From Deltaproteobacteria bacterium (GTDB lineage: Bacteria > Desulfobacterota > BSN033 > UBA1163), in contig VGRY01000027.1 in assembly GCA_016875195.1 (NCBI GenBank), positions 1 through 46,603 on the forward strand: DNA of 46,603 nt. Direction: 5' to 3'. How positions within the stretch are numbered: the stretch's first letter is position 1; each line of letters opens with the position of its first letter. The translations under genes were made by a program, and so were the position numbers. Below are positions 1-8,597 of this stretch, piece after piece. The notes beneath the pieces are model-generated. The model saw only the letters and a list, made by a program, of their open reading frames with translations. It was not told the DNA's origin and did no database searches.

Positions 1-144
1 CCTGTTCTACCGGAATACAATATCTCCGGTAGCCCGGTTTTCAAGCCGTGGCCTCTTCCATACGCCCCGGTTATAGGTATAGCAGATTCCATTTCAGTTG
101 TCTACTAAAAAATTTGTCGCTGTAGTACTAATTTACTCAAACTT

Positions 145-1197
145 ATGAATAAAATGACGGAGGAGTTAAGGGACCTTAAGACTTCTGGGGAGGAAAAGCA
201 CAAGGAGATTATGGACCAATTCCGCACAGTTCGTGTTGAATTGAGTGGGATCAGCTTCAAAATCGAGGGACCAAGGAATATTCTGATTGAAAGTCTTGAA
301 GATCTTGCTCAGAAAAATATTTCAATGGAGAAACGGCTAGAGTTGTATGAACAAGCCCATGAGGATTTTGATAGGAAATTACTTGCTGGGTTTGTTGGGC
401 TAAGAGACATACTTCATAAATATCAAGAAACTATGAAATTCTCCCAGGGGGTGTTACGGGAGGAACGCTTTGAATATGATTTAAAAGCTTCAAGTAAAAT
501 TGCTCCTCAATATTTAGAACGTCGTATGGTCTCAATACCTCCTCCTGAGGAATTCTGTTATGCATTATTGGATGGAGAGTCAAGATCCTTCTTAGAACCA
601 ATTGATTTCATTCATGATATGGTTTCTTCTAAATCAACAAGTTTCGATTATGCTGTTTGTGCCATTGGTCTCTGGAAGGCATTGGAACTTGAATTAAACA
701 TTACTTTCATCGGTTGGCTGAGGAAGCGTCTCGGAATTTCCGAAGAATATCAAACAATTGGAAAAGGAAGTAAAAAACCTGCCAAGGAGGTTATGATCTA
801 TTCAGGCCCCGGAAAAGGTTTAGGCGGTGACTATTACGTTAATATAAACGAAACCGAAACCCATAACCACCTTCGAAGCGTTATGTTAAATCCTATTTCA
901 TACATTTTACAGTATGCAGAAAAAAACCAGTTAGCCGAGCTCCTTAATAACGGTTTGCGCCCTTATAAGGACGATATCGTTGGTCACAAAGATGGCGACA
1001 GGTGGTGTGGATTGCCAAATGATATAAGGAAAGTTACCCGTGATTACAGAAATAGCCATGCCCACACAAAGAAAATGACTAGAAAAATATTTGAAGAGTT
1101 CAGGGAGTATATGTTTGGCGCTGATGATCCCCTAAAACCGGGGGTTTTACCAAGGGTTCTCCAATATAAAAAGATAATCACCCAGCCTCCACCTTGA
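145..1197 (+). CDS. Candidate HEPN-domain protein (unrecognised family)
   Basis: 350 aa. I do not recognise a named family. The first ~110 residues are charged and heptad-like, consistent with coiled coil. The C-terminal half is helical and carries R-N-S-H-A-H at residues 302-307. This fits the RNxxxH form of the HEPN active site, which in many toxins and abortive-infection proteins cuts RNA. A preceding segment around residues 165-200 (DYAVCAIGLWKALELEL) resembles the first helices of such HEPN domains. The HEPN call is by motif only. The gene converges on the GHKL ATPase gene with a 39-bp gap, so it is not in that operon but sits in the same defence-like block. No good Shine-Dalgarno precedes the ATG, and an alternative ATG lies 9 bp downstream. 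Confidence 0.6.
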   Translation: MNKMTEELRDLKTSGEEKHKEIMDQFRTVRVELSGISFKIEGPRNILIESLEDLAQKNISMEKRLELYEQAHEDFDRKLLAGFVGLRDILHKYQETMKFSQGVLREERFEYDLKASSKIAPQYLERRMVSIPPPEEFCYALLDGESRSFLEPIDFIHDMVSSKSTSFDYAVCAIGLWKALELELNITFIGWLRKRLGISEEYQTIGKGSKKPAKEVMIYSGPGKGLGGDYYVNINETETHNHLRSVMLNPISYILQYAEKNQLAELLNNGLRPYKDDIVGHKDGDRWCGLPNDIRKVTRDYRNSHAHTKKMTRKIFEEFREYMFGADDPLKPGVLPRVLQYKKIITQPPP

Positions 1198-1236
1198 ACT
1201 GTCAAGGCAAATCGGTTTTCCAAAAGTTAGTTTTAT

Positions 1237-3594
1237 CTATTTTTCTTCGTAGATTTCCCCGCCTTCTTCAATTTCCAAGTCTCCAAGTGCTGAAATCATT
1301 GGTAGTAAGATAGGGGAGATGACTTCTGTAGCACAAGATATTTTGTTCAATATATCTTCCTCACCATTATCATTATGGTTTTTACCATTTCTTGATTTTT
1401 GATCATGTAAGAATGCGATCCCAATGAGTACCAAGCCGTATTTATATCTGGCATCCAATAGCTTTGGATCGACCTTCGTATTTCCTTTTTGCTCCGTTAG
1501 GAGATAAATATTATCCATATTGATGAAAAAATCATAGCCATCTTCCCCATTGTCTACGACCTTCAATGCACTTTTCTCGTTAAACGAATGTGTACTCCAT
1601 TCCTCTCTTCTGACTTCGATCACAGGAGGAATGTCCAGATAGGATTTTTTTTCAACCTCTCCATCTTTATTGTCCGAAGAGGGTGGTTTGCGATTTCCTG
1701 GTTTACTCGGGTATTTTTCAATTGGTGGTTGAATTTTTACATAAAACTCGTTCAAGAACGGTTCTACCCTACTAATGTCATTTACCTTGCACTCAAAATG
1801 TAATATTTCCCCCACACGAATATTGGATGGAAGCCCAATATTTAAGTTTGTGTAACCATTCCATAAATTTAGTGAATAGTCTTCAATTTCTACACCGTTT
1901 ACTTTTAATAAAAATGTTCCTGGATCATTACCTCGGCTGAAATAATCATTTTCAGCATCGGTCTTAAATTGGACACGCAATCTCCCATTTATTGGGCAAT
2001 ATTTTGGGTTTTCAACAGGATACTTCCCAACCAAAGTGAAGTAAGTTGGAAACCGTCTTCCCTGATAATCTTCTCCTGTTTTGGCCTTCTCAAACTTAAA
2101 GGGATTTGGAATCCGAACACCTTCGAGAAATAGTTTAGAAAGTGCAGGTGATCTCTTAAGGATATTCTCGATCACATCTGCCAGAGGTTTTGAATCCCCA
2201 ATTTTGTTTTCAATTTCTTCTCGCCTTCTGCGTTCTCTTAATTCTCTAAGCCCCTGGTGATTCTTTAATAAATCTTCTAATTTCCGCTCAATTTCTGAGC
2301 GTAGTTCTCCGGATCTCAACCGGTCACGGCTATTCATAAAAAGATCTTCTCTTGTGCGGCCATCAAACTCAGAACAGTCAACCATAACCAAAAGAGAGTC
2401 AGAGAGATAACCCATTCCAACAGCGTGTCGCGAGAAGAAGACTTTTGAGAGATGGCCATGAGTCTGACCATTGATAGTAAAGATTATTCCTTCATCTTTT
2501 GTATACTTTTCAGACTGTCCTTTCTTAAAAACAAATATAGAGGCGTTCATTTTTTGTCCAGACACAGAAAGTTTGCTTGATGTAGGAAAACCTTCTTCGA
2601 GGTTGTCTCGACGGTCTTCATCCAGTCTCACTGTTAAACCAGACAAAGTGGTTTCGAAGGTATGGCCACTATATCCTTGGCGCCTTTCATAAAAGCGGAT
2701 TGGAAGGGCAATCTGGGTCATTAATAGAGATAGTCTGTTATAAAGGTCAAATAAGATATTCGTCTTTAACCCAGTCATCTGATATTCGTATAATTTTATG
2801 AAAGTTCCCCACTCAAATATTCCTCCGTAGGGTTCTGGATAATTACCAGGTAAAAGGGGCAAGCCATCGCCCTCGAAGGAAAGAATTTCACCACAAGGAG
2901 CTAAATAACGATAGGTCGAACTTTTCATTCCAGAACTGGGATCCTCTCTCCGAATGATGGTAAATCCCCATTTATGCTTGGAATCGTCTTTCTCAAGTTT
3001 TGAAATTTCTGGATGGCGCTTTGTAATGATGAGCTGAAGATTGCGTTTTCCACAAAATTGGAAAACACCTGTGCCTCCCATATTAAATTTCCCCTGAACA
3101 AAAGAAATTCGAAGTTTATTGGATTTCCCTATAGACAATAGGGTTTCAGGCATTCGTCCAGGTGTTTGTCCCTCCCCTTTATCAATAACTGAGTAACATG
3201 GGTTTGTTTTTGAACCGGTTGCGACTAGGCAAATATTTTCAGCAAGCCTTCCTCTTTCTTTTGGATTTAGATTTGACAACTTCCCCTCATAAATGTTGAA
3301 GAATTTTACTAAAGCGTTGGTAATACTTTTAGGAGCTTCCGAGCCCTCTGGATCAATTCCTCTTCTAATACATTCGGCCATGAGCATGGCATCCACTGAA
3401 TTAACAAGTTTTTCAACCAAGGCTCCTTCTGGCTTGCTTTGCTGATTGCCAATGGTGGCAAAGTTATTTTCATTATTCCCAAAATAACGCCAAGCATTGG
3501 GATTATCCCACCATCTCTGTTTTGTCAGGAGATTGATAACCTCCTTTTCCGTTTCACAATAGGCTAATTGCAAACAAAATGCTCTATTATTCAT
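1237..3594 (-). CDS. GHKL-type (HSP90-like) ATPase, large protein of defence-like operon
   Basis: 785 aa. The N-terminal ~190 residues show a GHKL ATP-binding fold. The N box has E61, N65 and D68 (EGALVEKLVNSVDA), the G1 box is D138-x-G-x-G (VIDKGEGQTPG), and the G2 loop lies near residues 168-176 (QGKFNMGGTG). Related folds are found in HSP90, MutL, MORC and gyrase. The remaining ~590 residues are unassigned, with a charged helical stretch near 430-470 (ELRERRRREEIENK). The gene is last in a three-gene leftward operon. Its ATG overlaps the upstream stop by 4 bp, with AGAGG just upstream, so translation is probably coupled. No histidine-kinase dimerisation box is visible, so a conformational ATPase is more likely than a sensor kinase. 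The function is unknown, and a role as defence effector is inferred from context. Confidence 0.75.
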   Translation of the reverse strand: MNNRAFCLQLAYCETEKEVINLLTKQRWWDNPNAWRYFGNNENNFATIGNQQSKPEGALVEKLVNSVDAMLMAECIRRGIDPEGSEAPKSITNALVKFFNIYEGKLSNLNPKERGRLAENICLVATGSKTNPCYSVIDKGEGQTPGRMPETLLSIGKSNKLRISFVQGKFNMGGTGVFQFCGKRNLQLIITKRHPEISKLEKDDSKHKWGFTIIRREDPSSGMKSSTYRYLAPCGEILSFEGDGLPLLPGNYPEPYGGIFEWGTFIKLYEYQMTGLKTNILFDLYNRLSLLMTQIALPIRFYERRQGYSGHTFETTLSGLTVRLDEDRRDNLEEGFPTSSKLSVSGQKMNASIFVFKKGQSEKYTKDEGIIFTINGQTHGHLSKVFFSRHAVGMGYLSDSLLVMVDCSEFDGRTREDLFMNSRDRLRSGELRSEIERKLEDLLKNHQGLRELRERRRREEIENKIGDSKPLADVIENILKRSPALSKLFLEGVRIPNPFKFEKAKTGEDYQGRRFPTYFTLVGKYPVENPKYCPINGRLRVQFKTDAENDYFSRGNDPGTFLLKVNGVEIEDYSLNLWNGYTNLNIGLPSNIRVGEILHFECKVNDISRVEPFLNEFYVKIQPPIEKYPSKPGNRKPPSSDNKDGEVEKKSYLDIPPVIEVRREEWSTHSFNEKSALKVVDNGEDGYDFFINMDNIYLLTEQKGNTKVDPKLLDARYKYGLVLIGIAFLHDQKSRNGKNHNDNGEEDILNKISCATEVISPILLPMISALGDLEIEEGGEIYEEK

Positions 3595-3977
3595 TTTTCC
3601 TCTTGCGGCTTTTGCACTTCGCAGTTTAAAATTTTCTCGAAAAGTGGACCGAGGGATTTATCGAATATTTTAGAGGAATGTTCCCGGAAAGCAGGTTCTT
3701 CTTTTTCCATCTCACCTTTAGTTTCGCTCTCCGTTTCAACTCGAGTCTCTTCTGCTGCCTTATCATTCCTGTTTTCGTAAACAGGCAATCTACTATAGAA
3801 ATCCCCAGTGGCAACGACACTCGGATATTTCGTCAGAAGATGATTCATAACCGGGTCACTATTTGAGAAAAACAGCAGCATATTTAGGGTCTCAGATGGC
3901 CCAAATGTATTTAAAGCTTGAGTCATTGCTTCGCTTCCTTTCTCCTTCATGTTCTCCCATTCTTCTTTGGAAAACAT
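3591..3977 (-). CDS. Small unknown protein between ARPP-1-like and GHKL genes
   Basis: 128 aa from the ATG at 3977. An in-frame ATG two codons upstream (3983) directly abuts the AGAGG ribosome site, so 3977, six bases from it, is the better start. The family is not recognised. The N-terminal ~60 residues look helical, the middle (about 75-100) is rich in Glu, Lys and Thr and probably disordered, and the C-terminus is helical again. There is no signal peptide or membrane segment. The gene begins about 20 bp after the ARPP-1-like gene and overlaps the GHKL ATPase gene by 4 bp, so it is clearly part of that operon. It may be an adaptor or an inhibitor of the ATPase, but nothing in the sequence proves this. 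Confidence 0.7.
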   Translation of the reverse strand: MFSKEEWENMKEKGSEAMTQALNTFGPSETLNMLLFFSNSDPVMNHLLTKYPSVVATGDFYSRLPVYENRNDKAAEETRVETESETKGEMEKEEPAFREHSSKIFDKSLGPLFEKILNCEVQKPQEEK

Positions 3978-3997
3978 AATCATCCTCTTGTCCTATA

Positions 3998-4975
3998 TTA
4001 AAGTGCTGGATTTGGCTCCACAAAAGCAGCAAGATGAACCACCTGCTCCTTATGGATGAGAGCAAAACCAGTGAGTTTTTTCTCCTCAAATCTCATGTCA
4101 GTCCCTTCTCCAAGGGAAGGATGGCTCCACAATTTAGCCCCAGACAGCATCTCGAGAAAAGTTTTTACTTTTTCGTAAGGATTCTGAGTATCCTCAGTGG
4201 TTTTATGACCCCTTCGGCCAAAATCTCTTTCTGCAGCGTCAAGGAGATAACCTTTGAGAAGGCGTTTATGAACCTTGGCTATTACCTCTTTGCTGCCAAA
4301 GATATCGCAGCCCACGACTTTACCATTGATTAAAACCACAAAGCCAACTTGGTCTGGACTTGAAATGGTAAAGTTCTCTTCAGATTCCTGAATGCGATCC
4401 CCTGCCTTTTCAAAAATGTTTTGCATGGCACCAGTCTCAGAATGAACCGAAAATCTCTGTGCCTTCATAGAAATATCTCTCCAAATTTCTCCCTGATCTG
4501 CTACAAAAGAGTTATTATCTCGGAGGCTATTTGTAACGGCTTTTGTCTTTTTCCTTCTCAAATCAACATAGGGGTGAGAGCTTCCTACTTTAAAGTCTGC
4601 CCTGCTATATCTCCAGCGACCCTGCTCCACACAGGAGACGGGAATGACAACCGTCCTCCTGCTTCCAATAATTAAGGTTACGTTCACAATCCTGTTCTGC
4701 TTTGCACCAATAAGTTCCTCACCTTCTAAAATGATGACATCATTATCCAGTTCATTGACCACCTTAAGCTCAGGAATATGACCGCTTTCAGTAACTTCAA
4801 CAACTTGAACCTTTCCAGTTTCAATTCCTTCCTGAAGAAGGGTATAACCATTTCCTATCACCAATTCGCTGAGTAGGGGGATGACAGTAACATTGTTGGA
4901 ATGTTGTGCTTCACCCATTCTACAAGAAGCGATAAATGTCTTTACGTCATGGCCTGTATTATTTTGCTCTGTCAT
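3998..4975 (-). CDS. ARPP-1 domain protein (DUF6569-like)
   Basis: 325 aa with no signal peptide. It matches my recollection of the ARPP-1 family (ADP-ribosylglycohydrolase and rhodanese-phosphatase associated protein). Typical features are an early 'YTLLQEG' segment, the conserved run NDVIILEGEELIGAKQNR near residues 74-91, a central 'VSCVEQGRW' motif (about 116-124), and a late segment 'VGFVVLINGKVVGCDIFGS'. The biochemical activity of the family is not established. It is the first gene of the leftward operon. AGGAGA lies 6-10 bases before the ATG, and a sigma-54-type promoter lies about 60 bp upstream. The family name points to association with nucleotide or ADP-ribose conflict systems, which fits a CARF-controlled neighbourhood. 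Confidence 0.75.
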   Translation of the reverse strand: MTEQNNTGHDVKTFIASCRMGEAQHSNNVTVIPLLSELVIGNGYTLLQEGIETGKVQVVEVTESGHIPELKVVNELDNDVIILEGEELIGAKQNRIVNVTLIIGSRRTVVIPVSCVEQGRWRYSRADFKVGSSHPYVDLRRKKTKAVTNSLRDNNSFVADQGEIWRDISMKAQRFSVHSETGAMQNIFEKAGDRIQESEENFTISSPDQVGFVVLINGKVVGCDIFGSKEVIAKVHKRLLKGYLLDAAERDFGRRGHKTTEDTQNPYEKVKTFLEMLSGAKLWSHPSLGEGTDMRFEEKKLTGFALIHKEQVVHLAAFVEPNPAL

Positions 4976-5033
4976 AGTTACTCTCCTTTCTTACAACTTA
5001 TTGATTCAGCCTTTATGTGGGACACACCCTTAA

Positions 5034-5051
5034 TAGCAATTGGTATGCCGA
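5034..5051 (-). promoter_or_regulatory. Sigma-54 (-24/-12) promoter for the ARPP-1/GHKL operon
   Basis: On the minus strand the sequence reads CGGCAT-ACCAA-TTGCTA. The -24 GG (bases 5048-5049) and the -12 GC (5036-5037) are separated by exactly 10 bases, as in the consensus TGGCAC-N5-TTGCW, with T-to-C at the first base and C-to-T at the sixth. Transcription would start near 5024, leaving a ~50-nt leader before the ATG at 4975. The divergent gene encodes a sigma-54 activator, which strengthens the call. Confidence 0.75.
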
Positions 5052-5170
5052 GATAGAATATTTTTAAAAGTTAGAAAAAAGTGTAAAAAATTCAAAGTGT
5101 TTGGAGAATTAGTGGTCGATGAGTGAAAATTTACATTCTTAACTCCTACCCATTAAAATATAAATTATCT

Positions 5171-5181
5171 TGTAATTTACA
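5171..5181. promoter_or_regulatory. Possible activator-binding dyad
   Basis: TGTAA-T-TTACA is a perfect 5-bp inverted repeat with one central base, about 120 bp upstream of the sigma-54 element. A related half-site (AAATTTACATT) lies at about 5126-5138. This is a plausible enhancer for the Fis-type helix-turn-helix of the divergent activator, but it is short and lies in AT-rich DNA. Confidence 0.3.
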
Positions 5182-5195
5182 AAAATTCTTATATA

Positions 5196-6722
5196 ATGTG
5201 GTCCATGGAACGAAAAGTTTTATTTGCCTGGATCGGTAATACCGACCTTAAGGCATCTCAGGGTAAACTGGGCGAAGAATTGGGGCCTATTGGGCAAGCC
5301 GCTGAGAAGAGAAACTATACACACTTCGTTCTCATTTCGAATTATAAAAAGGATGAAGAGAAAAAGTTCATCAACTGGCTCAAGACAATAACTTCCTCTA
5401 CTATTTTTAACTACCATAAAGACCTCACCAGCCCAACCGATTATGAAGAGATTTATAAGGCTGTCGTTGATGTAATAAAGGATGTGAAAAAGAGGCTCAA
5501 TGAAAAGGAATTCCACTCAACTTACCACCTAAGCCCGGGCACACCAGCGATGGCAGCGGTTTGGATTCTCTTATCAAAAACATCATATCCAGCCGAAATC
5601 ATCGAGTCATCAGTTCAAAAGGGGGTCAAAACGGTATCCCTGCCTTTTGATATTTCTGCCGATTATGTCCCTGATATCCTGAAACCTGCTGATGATGCGA
5701 TACTTAAACTCACCCAAGGTCTTCCTCCTGAATCACCAGAATTTGGCTCAATTATTCATCGAAGCAAAGAGATGAAGAGGGCTATTGCCCAGGCGCGTAG
5801 ACTTGCAGTTCCGGATGTTGCGGTACTTATTCAGGGAGAATCCGGGACAGGGAAAGAGCTTTTCGCACGTGCCATTCATGCTTCAAGTCCTCGGAAGGAT
5901 AAACCCTTTATCCCGGTCAACTGTGGCGCTATACCACCAGAACTTGTTGAATCAGAGTTCTTTGGACATAAGAAGGGATCATTTACAGGGGCTATTTCCG
6001 ACAGAGAAGGTCACTTTTCAGCGGCTGATGGTGGTACACTTTTTCTCGATGAGATCGGAGAGTTGCCACTTCCTGCCCAGGTCAAACTCCTTCGTGTTTT
6101 ACAGGAACGTAAAATCACAAAGGTTGGTGAGAGTAAGCCACAATCAATAAATGTAAGAATCATTGCTGCAACCAACCGTAACCTTATTGAGGATGTTTCC
6201 TCAGGTCGGTTCAGGGAAGATTTGTTTCACCGTATCGCTGTAGGTGTACTTAACCTACCGCCCCTCCGGGATCGCCATGGAGACCTCGATCCGGTGCTTG
6301 ACCATATTCTTGAGACCATAAACAAGGAGTTTGGGGAGAAACCCGGCTGGAGGCATAAGAAACTTTCTGCAGGTGCAAGAAATCTTGTGCATCGGCATCC
6401 CTGGCCCGGTAATGTGCGGGAGCTCTTCAACACCCTTTCAAGAGCTGCCATCTGGACGCCGAACGAAATCATAGAGGCTGATGATATAAGAACGGCACTC
6501 TTTTCTGTAGGCAATTCTCATAAGTCCGATGAGATGATACTAAACCGCCCCCTAGGCAATGGCTTTAATTTGTCTAAAGTTATTGCGGAGGTAGCCCTTC
6601 ATTATCTCAAACGGGCCATTGCAGAGAGCAAAGGTAATAAAACAAAGATCGCTTCACTGGTTGGACTTCCTAGTTACCAGACAGTAAGCAACTGGATAAA
6701 AAAATATGGTATTGAGGATTGA
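5196..6722 (+). CDS. CARF-domain sigma-54-dependent transcriptional activator (RtcR-like architecture)
   Basis: 508 aa, or 505 aa from the ATG at 5205; neither start has a clear ribosome site. Residues ~5-165 form a Rossmann-like CARF sensor with the loop HLSPGTPAMAAVW (111-123), the ligand-loop type that in other CARF proteins senses cyclic oligonucleotides or RNA ends. Residues ~180-420 are a sigma-54 AAA+ domain: Walker A GESGTGKE (214-221), Walker B TLFLDE (281-286) and arginine-finger region RFREDLFHR (338-346). The sigma-54 contact loop reads GSFTGA (261-266) instead of GAFTGA. A Fis-type helix-turn-helix ends the protein (about 465-508). The layout resembles RtcR, but no rtcA or rtcB is nearby, and the divergent operon with a -24/-12 promoter is the likely target. 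No CRISPR array or cas gene is visible. Confidence 0.9.
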   Translation: MWSMERKVLFAWIGNTDLKASQGKLGEELGPIGQAAEKRNYTHFVLISNYKKDEEKKFINWLKTITSSTIFNYHKDLTSPTDYEEIYKAVVDVIKDVKKRLNEKEFHSTYHLSPGTPAMAAVWILLSKTSYPAEIIESSVQKGVKTVSLPFDISADYVPDILKPADDAILKLTQGLPPESPEFGSIIHRSKEMKRAIAQARRLAVPDVAVLIQGESGTGKELFARAIHASSPRKDKPFIPVNCGAIPPELVESEFFGHKKGSFTGAISDREGHFSAADGGTLFLDEIGELPLPAQVKLLRVLQERKITKVGESKPQSINVRIIAATNRNLIEDVSSGRFREDLFHRIAVGVLNLPPLRDRHGDLDPVLDHILETINKEFGEKPGWRHKKLSAGARNLVHRHPWPGNVRELFNTLSRAAIWTPNEIIEADDIRTALFSVGNSHKSDEMILNRPLGNGFNLSKVIAEVALHYLKRAIAESKGNKTKIASLVGLPSYQTVSNWIKKYGIED

Positions 6723-6738
6723 TGGCATGGTTATTGTA
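6723..6738 (+). promoter_or_regulatory. Candidate second sigma-54 promoter before hsdR
   Basis: TGGCAT-GGTTA-TTGTA starts directly after the activator stop codon. The -24 half is good. The -12 half has GT where GC is expected, with correct GG-N10 spacing. It would place the truncated hsdR under the same activator. The mismatch is at a key base, so this is tentative. Confidence 0.35.
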
Positions 6739-6779
6739 TAGTATTATCTCAAAAACCCTATATTGGGTGAGACACAGCC

Positions 6780-8354
6780 ATGAAAGATTATACCAAAGAA
6801 ACGGATGCAAGGATCATAATTGATGACCTACTTCGTCAGGCGAATTGGGATCCTGCCGATAAGTCTCAAGTGCTGACAGAAGTTGCCGTTTATGGGAAAG
6901 GGCCTCAGGAAACTCCGCGTTATATCCAAGAAGGTGAGACCAAAGGTGATTCCATCTTTACGACCTCTGATGGTGATACCATACCGACCGGTCGTGTAGA
7001 TTATGTCTTGCTCTCCCAAAACGGACGTCCCCTTGCTGTTATTGAAGCAAAAAGAGCAGCCATTCAACCCTATATCGCTAAGCAGCAAGCTCTCCCCTAC
7101 GCAAAACACATTGGCGCCCCTTTTATCTTCTTGACCAACGGAGAGCTGATTTATTTCTGGGATTATACAAATGACGATGCTCGTATCGTTAACGCTTTTT
7201 ACTCCCGCCGTGACCTTGAGCGACTCGTCACTATGCGTCAGGAACAAAAGCCTTTGGCCACCATCTCCATCCCTGATTACTATCTTCGTCAGGGGGAACA
7301 GCGCATTGTTCGTCCGTATCAGCAAGAAGTGATGAAAGCTCTTGACCATGCCTTAGAGTTAGGGGAACGCCGTTTCTTAATTGAATTACCCACAGGCACA
7401 GGAAAAACCGATATTATTTGCCTCTACCTCAAGCGCCTCTTTGAATCCGGACGGGCTGAAAAGGTCCTTTTCCTTGTTGATAGGGATCAGCTTGCGAAAC
7501 AAGCCATAGAGGCCCTTCAAGACATACTCAATCAGCATGAAAGCTATTGGTTAAAGGCTGGCATGGTGAGACAGGAGAAACAAATAACGGTATGTCTCCT
7601 CCAGACCATGATTGGCAGGTATTCAGAATTTACTAGCGGCTATTTTGATGTTGTCATTGCTGATGAATGCCACCGATCTATTTATGGGGCTTGGCAGACA
7701 GCGCTGACTCATTTCGATGCGATTCATATTGGCCTTACAGCAACTCCTTCGGCCTATATTGAGCGAAACACTTTCCTTTTCTACCAATGCAAGATAGGTG
7801 AACCTGATTTTTCCTATCCGATACGGGAAGCTTTTAAATATGAATACCTTATCCCCTACAAATTTGCCACTGGCATTACAGTTTTACTCGCAGAAGGCGC
7901 TGATGTCGATCAGGAACATTATGATCCCGTAAAATTTGAAAGAGAGTGGACCAATGAGGATACGAACCGTAAAATGATGAAGGAGTTCGATCGCTTGGCC
8001 TGGGAGAACTTCAAAGAACTGGCACCAGGCCAAAAGATTGGTCCAGGGAAAGCAATCGTCTTTGCTATAACCAAACATCATGCTGCTGATTTAGCGCAAT
8101 ATCTTAACGAATTGCATCCAGAATTGAAGGGGCGATATGCCGAGGTTATCACATCTGATGTTATGGATGCAGATGATTTAATCCGAAAATTTAAACACGA
8201 AGATTATCCTCAAATTGCGGTGAGTGTTGGAATGCTTGATACGGGCTTTGATTGCCGTGAAGTACTGCACCTTGTGATGTGCCGCCGAGTGCGTAGCCCT
8301 ATCCTGTATCAGCAAATGAGAGGGCGCACGCACACAGGGGGACGTAGGTTCTGA
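6780..8354 (+). pseudogene. hsdR: Type I restriction enzyme HsdR (R subunit), C-terminally truncated
   Basis: 524 aa, about two thirds of a usual EcoEI/EcoKI-like R subunit. The N-terminal nuclease is intact, with D74 and E89-A-K91 (GRVDYVLL then AVIEAKR). Helicase motif I is ELPTGTGKT (202-210), motif II is DECH (about 295), and motif III is GLTATPSA. The protein follows the family up to motif VI (QQMRGR), then runs into a foreign tail THTGGRRF and stops. None of the three frames after 8354 shows the missing C-terminal region, so this is a deletion or recombination scar and not a simple frameshift. No hsdM or hsdS is in the window. The product may keep nuclease and part of the helicase but probably cannot form a full restriction complex. 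Confidence 0.8.
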
Positions 8355-8539
8355 AACAACTTGAAGTATTTGCAATCTTGTGGCATTCGTGAAAAGGTTG
8401 AGCACTCCAATTCGGATTTCAGGTTTCGGATTGCAGGATATGGAAATAGTAGAAAAGGATGAATAGCGGAGGCTCCAAGCAAGACCGTAATGCCTGACTG
8501 AATTATTCAGTCAGTTCTTCCAGCCGCTTAAATCTCCCG

Positions 8540-8567
8540 TTGACATTCATATCATTCTATGTATAAT
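8540..8567 (+). promoter_or_regulatory. Sigma-70 promoter of the toxin-antitoxin pair
   Basis: TTGACA (8540-8545) and TATAAT (8562-8567) are separated by 16 bp. Two direct near-copies of TATGTATWA at 8558-8566 and 8570-8578 overlap the -10 region and could be the operator bound by the antitoxin. The start codon follows at 8598, after GGGAGG. Confidence 0.75.
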
Positions 8568-8597
8568 AATATGTATTACGAAGAGGGAGGTCTTTGA

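Noticed and set aside
1..75. tRNA-Ser-like segment on the minus strand (CTTGAAAACC anticodon-loop-like text with an 8-bp long-variable-arm-like stem)
   Set aside because: The anticodon stem does not pair (several mismatches), no D arm fits, and the 3' part lies outside the window. It could be a decayed tRNA or an attachment remnant, but I cannot support a tRNA call.
8355..8460. HsdR read through its UGA as selenocysteine
   Set aside because: The sequence after the stop shows no helicase similarity and no SECIS hairpin.
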